Positions 63,876-64,000 of a DNA stretch of 64,000 nt are shown here, in pieces. The translations under genes and the position numbers were made by a program. Source of the DNA: Serinus canaria. Taxonomy: Eukaryota; Chordata; Aves; Passeriformes; Fringillidae. Within the stretch, counting starts at the first letter, position 1, and every line of letters starts with the position of its first letter. A model generated the notes under the pieces. It was not told where the DNA came from. It saw only the letters and a list, made by a program, of their open reading frames with translations, and did not search any database. The stretch is from positions 8,255,501-8,319,500 of the forward strand of contig NC_066333.1 in NCBI RefSeq assembly GCF_022539315.1. The letters are read 5' to 3'.

Positions 63876-64000
63876 CTCGGCGGGAGGAGGGATGCGCGTG
63901 AGCGCTCGGCACCGCTGTCACGAGTGCGGCTCCATCCCTGCCTCCCCTCATACCTCGTCCACACCTGACTGATTCCCCCGAGCGCCTCCCTCCCACTGCC

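Overview
The window is vertebrate nuclear DNA, most likely from a bird. It has intron-rich genes with GT-AG splice sites and CpG-island promoters, and all the interspersed repeats I recognise are CR1 LINE fragments, the family that dominates avian genomes. The gene order UCKL1 - ZNF512B - SAMD10, all on the minus strand, matches human 20q13.33 and so suggests the homologous avian chromosome (chicken chromosome 20 or its equivalent). I cannot fix the species from the sequence.

Layout. From 1 to about 15,840 lies the 5' part of UCKL1 (uridine-cytidine kinase-like 1): seven coding exons, with exon 1 in a CpG island at about 15,560-15,840. The uracil-phosphoribosyltransferase-like C-terminal half is not in the window, so the gene runs off the left edge. 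About 1.1 kb of G-rich spacer separates the UCKL1 promoter from the 3' end of ZNF512B. ZNF512B fills about 16,900-46,950. It has 16 coding exons (42,841 down to 20,477), a GC-rich non-coding first exon ending at 46,757 and a 3'UTR of about 3.5 kb. The spliced product is 731 residues with eight zinc fingers in four pairs, and the RBBP4/NuRD-binding motif is conserved. From about 47,000 to 54,700 is an intergenic stretch with a degenerate minisatellite, CR1 pieces, AT-rich islands and one candidate unassigned exon. SAMD10 occupies about 54,740-64,000. All five coding exons are present, including a last exon with only 23 coding bases, giving 198 residues with a SAM domain.

The three genes are not a pathway. 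UCKL1 belongs to pyrimidine salvage, ZNF512B is a nuclear zinc-finger chromatin protein, and SAMD10 is a small SAM-domain protein of unknown role. They are linked by conserved synteny.

Points worth a second look: a perfect 20-bp inverted repeat with a 7-nt loop (45,754-45,800) and two canonical kappa-B decamers 21 bp apart (43,871-43,901), both in ZNF512B intron 1; absence of the long lysine-proline repeat found in mammalian ZNF512B; a CR1 3' end abutting the UCKL1 exon 7 acceptor; a 15-bp hairpin just upstream of the UCKL1 exon 2 acceptor; and a coding-like, donor-terminated open frame at 48,147-48,307. I found no compelling new multi-gene system.
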